Shown: positions 7,800-11,702 of the stretch, one piece after another | Layout of the letters: each line of letters begins with the position of its first letter | Position numbering within the stretch: position 1 is the first letter of the stretch | Assembly: GCA_002085265.1 (NCBI GenBank) | Contig: NATI01000016.1 | Span: 1 to 11,702 of the forward strand | Length of the DNA: 11,702 nucleotides | From: Candidatus Omnitrophica bacterium 4484_49 | Lineage (GTDB): Bacteria > Omnitrophota > Gorgyraeia > Kaelpiales > Kaelpiaceae | Reading direction: 5' to 3' | The notes under the pieces: generated by a model | Told to the model about the DNA's origin: nothing | Databases searched by the model: none | Seen by the model: only the letters and a program-made list of their open reading frames with translations | Made by a program: the position numbers and the translations under genes

Positions 7800-8205
7800 T
7801 TCTCTCCCTTTCCAGATAAGACTGTAATATTATCTGAGCAGAAACCTTATCTATATGTTTTTTAATATATTTTTTTCCGCTTTCGCGGATATAACGCTGT
7901 GCTTCTTCAGAGCTTAATCTCTCATCCCATAAAACAGTGGGGATATTATAATGCTGAAAGATTAATTTTGCAATTTCTCCTATTTTTTTAGAAAAACGGG
8001 ATTCACTCCCATCTTTACTCAGGGGATTGCCAATCACTATCTTTTCCACATTATAACTTGTGATATATTTTCCTATCTTACCTATAAGATCAGCTTTGCC
8101 TCTGATATTCAATACTTCCAGAGGTTGTGCAAACATCCTGAAGGGATCAGAGATAGCAATCCCTACCCTTTTCTCACCAATATCAAGAGCAAGTATTCTA
8201 TCCAT
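7783..8205 (-). CDS. ruvX: RuvX/YqgF family RNase H-fold nuclease (putative Holliday junction resolvase / pre-16S rRNA nuclease)
   Basis: At 140 residues the length matches the YqgF family (about 138). Motifs are LALDIGEKRVGIAISDP at 5-21 with Asp8, VIGNPLSKDGSES at 57-69, WDERLSSEEA at 93-102 with Glu95, and IDKVSAQIILQSYL at 118-131 with Asp119. Asp8, Glu95 and Asp119 form the expected acidic RNase H-like triad. E. coli YqgF takes part in maturation of the 16S rRNA 5' end, and the family has also been described as a Holliday junction resolvase; the exact role here is not decided by sequence. The gene overlaps the end of trpA by eight bases and has a full TAAGGAG ribosome-binding site within trpA at an ideal distance. 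Its own 3' end overlaps the protease start by 17 bases. Confidence 0.95.
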   Translation of the reverse strand: MDRILALDIGEKRVGIAISDPFRMFAQPLEVLNIRGKADLIGKIGKYITSYNVEKIVIGNPLSKDGSESRFSKKIGEIAKLIFQHYNIPTVLWDERLSSEEAQRYIRESGKKYIKKHIDKVSAQIILQSYLERERNARSN

Positions 8206-8989
8206 CCAAGGCTCTCCTTAGACTATTTATGAACTTAAATATCTCCTCTAACATTCTGGTTTTGCGATTGATGTTACTCTCTATCTTTTTAACTACAGCA
8301 CTTCCCACTATAACACCATCAACATAATTTTTAATCTCCTTTATCTGAAAAGGGCTTGATATTCCGAAACCGAGACACAGAGGTCTGGTGACTATTTTCC
8401 TGATCTGTTTTAAATTGTATATTAACTGGGGAGGGAATTTTTTTCTCGCTCCTGTAACTCCAGTTACCGAAATATAGTATATAAATCCCTCACTCATCCT
8501 ATTTATCTGTTTTGCACGTTGTAAAGAGGTAGTAGGAGAAATAAACAAAGGAACCGCAATGTCATTTCTTCTCCCCAGAATAGATACCTCCTTTGCCTCC
8601 TCAAAAGGAAGGTCTGGAATCACCACACCGGCTAGGTTCAGTCTCTTAGCACGTCTGAAGAATCTATCCACTCCATACGCCAGCAGAGGATTAAAATAAC
8701 TCATAAAAACCACCGGTATTAGAGAAAATCTCTTCAAAAACTCAAATCCGGTTTCCAAACTTACATTATTCTTCAATGCCCTATTGACTGCTTTTTGAAT
8801 AGTGGGACCATCAGCCAGAGGATCTGAAAATGGTATACCAATCTCCAAAGCATCTGCCCCTGCTTCTGCAACTATGCGGGCAATTTTTAAACAGGAATCA
8901 AAATCAGGGTCTCCAAGAGTTATGTAAGGGAGAAGAATTTTTCGCCTTTTGAAGATTATATCCTGAAAATATCTCTGAAGTCCCCCCAT
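8198..8989 (-). CDS. trpA: Tryptophan synthase alpha chain
   Basis: A complete 263-residue TrpA TIM barrel. The active-site block ADALEIGIPFSDPLADGPTI spans residues 45-64 and places Glu49 and Asp60 at the same numbers as in the Salmonella enzyme. Other family marks are FMSYFNPLLAYG at 95-106, GVVIPDLPFEE at 121-131, SVTGVTGAR at 174-182, GFGIS at 207-211 and GVIVGSA at 225-231. It cleaves indole-3-glycerol phosphate to indole and glyceraldehyde 3-phosphate, passing indole through the tunnel to TrpB. The ATG shares one base with the trpB stop (TAATG), with a weak GGGAT upstream, so the two subunits are probably coupled in translation. It is slightly shorter than the 268-residue enteric enzyme, mainly at the C-terminal end. 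Confidence 0.98.
   Translation of the reverse strand: MGGLQRYFQDIIFKRRKILLPYITLGDPDFDSCLKIARIVAEAGADALEIGIPFSDPLADGPTIQKAVNRALKNNVSLETGFEFLKRFSLIPVVFMSYFNPLLAYGVDRFFRRAKRLNLAGVVIPDLPFEEAKEVSILGRRNDIAVPLFISPTTSLQRAKQINRMSEGFIYYISVTGVTGARKKFPPQLIYNLKQIRKIVTRPLCLGFGISSPFQIKEIKNYVDGVIVGSAVVKKIESNINRKTRMLEEIFKFINSLRRALDG
8214..8220 (-). promoter_or_regulatory. Shine-Dalgarno of ruvX inside trpA
   Basis: The coding strand reads TAAGGAG eight bases before the ruvX ATG, inside the last codons of trpA. It is among the best ribosome-binding sites in the window, supports the ATG at 8205, and suggests that ruvX is translated efficiently in its own right although it overlaps trpA. Confidence 0.75.
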
Positions 8990-10170
8990 TATCCCAGATA
9001 TTTTTTAACAATATCTATATCTTTATCTCCTCTACCGGAAAGAGATAAAATAACGAGAGCATCTTTCTTAAATTTCTTCCTTTCTTTGATCAAGAAACCT
9101 ATAGCATGAGATGGTTCCAGAGCAGGCATAATGCCCTCCAGACGGGAAAGGATTTTAAAACCTTCCAGAGCCCAACGGTCATTAACTGCATAATAACTCG
9201 CCCTGTGTATTTTCTTATAATAGGCATGTTCCGGTCCCACTCCAGGATAATCCAACCCGGCGGAAACAGAATAGGTAGGATGAATCTGCCCCCCTTTATC
9301 CTGAAGAATATAACTTTTAAATCCATGAAAAACACCTATTTTCCCTTTACATAAAGTAGCTGCATGTTTAGAAGTATTCAGTCCACTCCCGCCTGCCTCC
9401 ACACCTATAAACTTTACTTTCCTATCACTAAAAAATGGATAAAATAACCCCAAAGCATTACTACCTCCTCCTACACAGGCAATAAGATAATCGGGAAGAC
9501 GCGATTCTAATTTCAAGATTTGCTTTCTCGTCTCTTTCCCGATTACACTTTGAAAGTCCCTGACTATCACAGGATAAGGATGAGGGCCAACCACAGAGCC
9601 AATGACATAATGTGTATCTCTTACATTTGTCACCCAGTCCCTGATAGCCTCGTTTATAGCATCCTTTAATGTCCGGGAACCAGACTTCACCACTCTAACC
9701 TCTGCGCCCAACAGTTTCATCCGAAATACATTCAACGCCTGACGATGGACATCTTCTTCTCCCATATACACCACACATTTAAGTTTTAAAAGGGCACAGG
9801 CTGTTGCAGTTGCCACTCCGTGCTGACCTGCTCCTGTCTCAGCAATAATTCTTGTCTTGCCCATTTTCTTGGCCAACAGAACCTGGCCGAGAGTATTGTT
9901 TATCTTATGAGCCCCGGTATGAGCAAGATCCTCTCTCTTTAAATAAATCTTAAACCCCAAATATCTGGAAAGATTCCTGGCATGATAAAGAGGAGTTGGC
10001 CTACCAGCATAATACTTAAGTAAATAGTTCAGTTCCTGTTTAAATTTCCTGTTACCACCTATTTTTTTATATGCCTGTTCCAGTTCATCCAGAGCATAAA
10101 TTAGAGTCTCAGGGACAAATCTACCCCCGAACTCGGAAAAATAACCTTTTTTATCCGGTAATTTTCTCAT
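8989..10170 (-). CDS. trpB: Tryptophan synthase beta chain (TrpB1 type)
   Basis: A complete 393-residue TrpB of normal length. The PLP-binding lysine is Lys89 in HTGAHKINN (84-92), the catalytic glutamate is Glu111 in AETGAGQHG (110-118), and the phosphate-binding loop GGGSNA is at 234-239. SGRGDKD at 378-384 closes the active site. The N-terminal GYFSEFGGRFVPETL and the overall length mark the ordinary TrpB1 type that works in complex with TrpA, not the stand-alone TrpB2. It condenses indole with L-serine to give tryptophan. The ATG overlaps the DUF4416 stop as ATGA, with TAGGA five bases upstream, so its translation is tied to the DUF4416 gene instead of directly to trpF. Confidence 0.98.
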   Translation of the reverse strand: MRKLPDKKGYFSEFGGRFVPETLIYALDELEQAYKKIGGNRKFKQELNYLLKYYAGRPTPLYHARNLSRYLGFKIYLKREDLAHTGAHKINNTLGQVLLAKKMGKTRIIAETGAGQHGVATATACALLKLKCVVYMGEEDVHRQALNVFRMKLLGAEVRVVKSGSRTLKDAINEAIRDWVTNVRDTHYVIGSVVGPHPYPVIVRDFQSVIGKETRKQILKLESRLPDYLIACVGGGSNALGLFYPFFSDRKVKFIGVEAGGSGLNTSKHAATLCKGKIGVFHGFKSYILQDKGGQIHPTYSVSAGLDYPGVGPEHAYYKKIHRASYYAVNDRWALEGFKILSRLEGIMPALEPSHAIGFLIKERKKFKKDALVILSLSGRGDKDIDIVKKYLG

Positions 10171-10694
10171 TCTTTTCCTATCTGTGTTCTAAATATACTC
10201 CGTATTTCCCTGAATATCTCTCTATATTCAAAACTGCAGTAATCAGGATACGTCCACATAAAGGGATGATATTCTCCCTTTCTAAAATAAAGTGTAACCT
10301 CGGCATAAATTCCCTTACCGAGGTAAACCCTTTGCAGATTATCTTTGGTTGATGCCAGAATAAGTTTACCTTCATTTAAATACCCAGGGTCAATATTTAT
10401 ATTTCTTTTTCCCTGATGAGAAAACTTCTTCTCTAAACTATTAGTATAATGCTTAATTTTTATTATTTCCACTGGAAATATGAGTTTCTCAAAACTTATA
10501 AATTTCCTCTTGAGTTTTTCTCCCATCTCTTTTTCATAATAATCCGTGTAAACGAAATCAATAATTGAACTATGATAATCTATAGGTCCATATCTTTTTT
10601 GCAGGAGTTTCTCAACTTGGCAAAGCAAAGGGAGGGAATTTGTAATTATCCCTATTATTAACTTGACAGGTTGAGGACGAAATATCTTCCCCAT
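10167..10694 (-). CDS. DUF4416-family protein of unknown function inside the trp operon
   Basis: This 175-residue protein fits what I recall of the DUF4416 family: a start of the form MGK..P.PVKL followed by a hydrophobic strand (residues 1-16), the TDYYEKEMGE motif at 50-59, a central FISFEKLI (65-72), NIDPGYLNEGKLILAST at 100-116, YLGKGIYAEVTLYF at 124-137, and WTYPDYCSFEYREIFREIR near 147-165. It has no signal peptide or membrane segment and is probably cytoplasmic. No biochemical role is known to me. It lies between trpF and trpB, nine bases after trpF and overlapping trpB by four, so it is transcribed with the tryptophan genes. There is no Shine-Dalgarno; the spacer before its ATG is pyrimidine-rich. 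Family assignment is from memory of the motif pattern and would be settled by a Pfam search. Confidence 0.85.
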   Translation of the reverse strand: MGKIFRPQPVKLIIGIITNSLPLLCQVEKLLQKRYGPIDYHSSIIDFVYTDYYEKEMGEKLKRKFISFEKLIFPVEIIKIKHYTNSLEKKFSHQGKRNINIDPGYLNEGKLILASTKDNLQRVYLGKGIYAEVTLYFRKGEYHPFMWTYPDYCSFEYREIFREIRSIFRTQIGKE

Positions 10695-10703
10695 CAGGAG
10701 AAG
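10695..10703 (-). other. trpF to DUF4416 spacer without Shine-Dalgarno
   Basis: The nine bases between the trpF TAA and the DUF4416 ATG read CTTCTCCTG on the coding strand. This resembles the anti-Shine-Dalgarno end of 16S rRNA instead of its complement, so it cannot act as a normal ribosome-binding site. No other in-frame start with a better site is seen nearby, and the family N terminus supports this ATG. Ribosomes finishing trpF most likely reinitiate here. Confidence 0.5.
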
Positions 10704-11339
10704 TTAATAACCCCATTCTTCTTCCCAGACCTGAGCGATAAATTTAGCCATCAACTCATGGTCTTTTACACCCGGCATTTCCTCAATCCCCGATGATACA
10801 TCAACCGCATAAGGATTTACCTCTACTATCGCCTGTTTTATATTATCGGGCTTTAAACCTCCTGAAAGTATTACCGGGATACCAAATTCTCTGGCCCGTC
10901 TTGCCAAGTGCCAGTTGAAACTCTTCCCCGTACCTCCCTTCAAATGGGGATGAAAACTATCCAGCAAAATTGCATCCACAAAATTATATTTTGGAATCTC
11001 ATCCAAAAAACTTTCATCCTTGACCCGAAATGTCTTAATAATTCTCTTCCTCCCTGCAAATAATCTACACAACTCCGGAGACTCCTGCCCATGAAATTGG
11101 AGAGCATCCAGATCGCAGATATTAAGGATTTCTGAAATCTCCTGCTCATTCTGGTCACTGAAAACCCCAACCCTCACAACCAAAGGTGGAAGTTGAGAAA
11201 TAATTTCTTGAGCATCTTCAGGAGCAATATATCTGGGGCTGGCTTTCACAAATATAAAACCCAAAGCATGGACCCCAAGTCTGGCTGCATCCAGAGCATC
11301 TTCCAATCTTCTCATTCCACAAAACTTAACTTTAACCAT
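10704..11339 (-). CDS. trpF: Phosphoribosylanthranilate isomerase
   Basis: A complete 211-residue TIM-barrel enzyme of usual length. KFCGM at residues 5-9 carries the general base Cys7, and LLDSF at 125-129 carries the general acid Asp127. Further marks are GFIFVKASPRY at 27-37, LQFHGQE at 80-86, GGTGKSFNW at 135-143, LSGGLKPDNI at 158-167 and VDVSSGIE at 179-186. It catalyses the Amadori rearrangement of N-(5-phosphoribosyl)anthranilate to the deoxyribulose form used by TrpC. The ATG overlaps the trpC stop by eight bases (ATGGTTAA), with only a weak AGG upstream, so translation is probably coupled to trpC. TrpC and TrpF are separate proteins here, unlike the fused enteric TrpCF. Confidence 0.98.
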   Translation of the reverse strand: MVKVKFCGMRRLEDALDAARLGVHALGFIFVKASPRYIAPEDAQEIISQLPPLVVRVGVFSDQNEQEISEILNICDLDALQFHGQESPELCRLFAGRKRIIKTFRVKDESFLDEIPKYNFVDAILLDSFHPHLKGGTGKSFNWHLARRAREFGIPVILSGGLKPDNIKQAIVEVNPYAVDVSSGIEEMPGVKDHELMAKFIAQVWEEEWGY

Positions 11340-11702
11340 AGCCTATCAATTCTCTGATTTTCTGTGCTCTATCTTCTGCTTTTAATATCTCCTCTCCAAT
11401 CAGAAAAGCATCAGCACCAAGGCTTTTAAAATATATTATATCCTGATAGCTTTTAATCCCGCTCTCTACAATCTTAAGTATCCCTTCGGGGACCTGAGGT
11501 AAAAGATATTCTGAAATTCTGAAATCTATTTTCAGAGTATCTAAATCTCGATTATTTATACCTACAATTTTAGGATTCAAAGGTAAAACTCTTTCCAGTT
11601 CTTCCCTACAATGTACTTCGAAAACCACATCCAGAGAAAGCTGAGCAGCGAGCTGAGCAAATTTTTTAAGGGTTACATCATCAAGTATTCTGGTAATAAG
11701 TA
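11332..11702 (-). CDS. trpC: Indole-3-glycerol phosphate synthase (partial, N-terminal part missing)
   Basis: Only the C-terminal 123 or so residues are in the window; the frame is open through the right edge, so the true start lies beyond it. The visible part begins LITRILDDV, reaches VVFEVHCREELERVL, then VGINNRDLDTLKIDF, LKIVESGIKSYQDI and GADAFLIGEEILKAED, and ends IRELIGYG. These are the beta5 to beta8 strands of the TrpC TIM barrel, including the Asn-Asn-Arg-Asp and Glu-Ser-Gly active-site segments. The enzyme closes the indole ring by decarboxylating cyclisation of the carboxyphenylamino-deoxyribulose phosphate. A GTG at 11628 could be mistaken for a start, but upstream residues continue the family pattern, so it is internal. 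It overlaps trpF by eight bases. Confidence 0.97.
   Translation of the reverse strand, partial: LITRILDDVTLKKFAQLAAQLSLDVVFEVHCREELERVLPLNPKIVGINNRDLDTLKIDFRISEYLLPQVPEGILKIVESGIKSYQDIIYFKSLGADAFLIGEEILKAEDRAQKIRELIGYG

Noticed and set aside
9099..9354. Overlapping open frames of about 80 codons on both strands inside trpB
   Set aside because: trpB coding is certain here; the other frames carry no domain and no ribosome-binding context.
11332..11628. trpC read as a short 98-residue protein starting at GTG 11628
   Set aside because: Upstream in-frame residues up to the window edge continue the TrpC pattern (LITRILDDV and on), so the gene is cut by the window and not truncated in nature.

Overview
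The window is a densely packed bacterial segment, fairly AT-rich and A/T-ending in codon choice. All fourteen recognisable genes lie on the minus strand, so transcription runs from position 11702 towards position 1. Neighbouring genes overlap by 1 to 17 bases or are separated by at most 9 bases. There is no room for a conventional promoter or terminator between genes, and none was found. No tRNA, rRNA, CRISPR array, insertion sequence or long repeat was recognised. Gene content (TrpC/F/B/A, RuvX, LepA) shows a bacterium. The DUF4416 protein, the CBS-type M50 protease and the paired small nitroreductases suggest an uncultured anaerobic or thermophile-like lineage, but the phylum cannot be fixed from this sequence alone.

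Right part (8198-11702), tryptophan block in order of transcription: the 3' part of trpC (cut by the window edge), trpF, a DUF4416-family gene of unknown function, trpB and trpA. The usual order C-F-B-A is kept, except that the DUF4416 gene sits between trpF and trpB. TrpC, TrpF and TrpB/TrpA carry out the last steps from phosphoribosylanthranilate to tryptophan. Earlier genes (trpE/G/D) and any leader or operator would lie beyond the right edge.

Middle part (2840-8205), housekeeping block: ruvX (YqgF-type RNase H-fold nuclease), a membrane-embedded M50 site-2-protease with a CBS pair, rpe (ribulose-phosphate 3-epimerase), an alpha-D-phosphohexomutase, and lepA (EF4 GTPase). ruvX carries a strong Shine-Dalgarno sequence inside the end of trpA, so the trp block runs without a break into this block.

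Left part (1-2843): two tandem, divergent small nitroreductase-family flavoproteins. These are followed by two family-2 glycosyltransferases with hydrophobic C-terminal ends, the second cut by the left edge. The hexomutase, epimerase and glycosyltransferases could serve sugar activation and envelope glycan assembly, but this is inference.

The most noteworthy features are the DUF4416 gene embedded in the trp operon, the unbroken 14-gene run mixing unrelated functions, the tandem nitroreductases coupled to lepA by an ATGA overlap, and several gene starts that lack a Shine-Dalgarno sequence and probably depend on translational coupling. No clearly new multi-gene defence or mobile system was seen.
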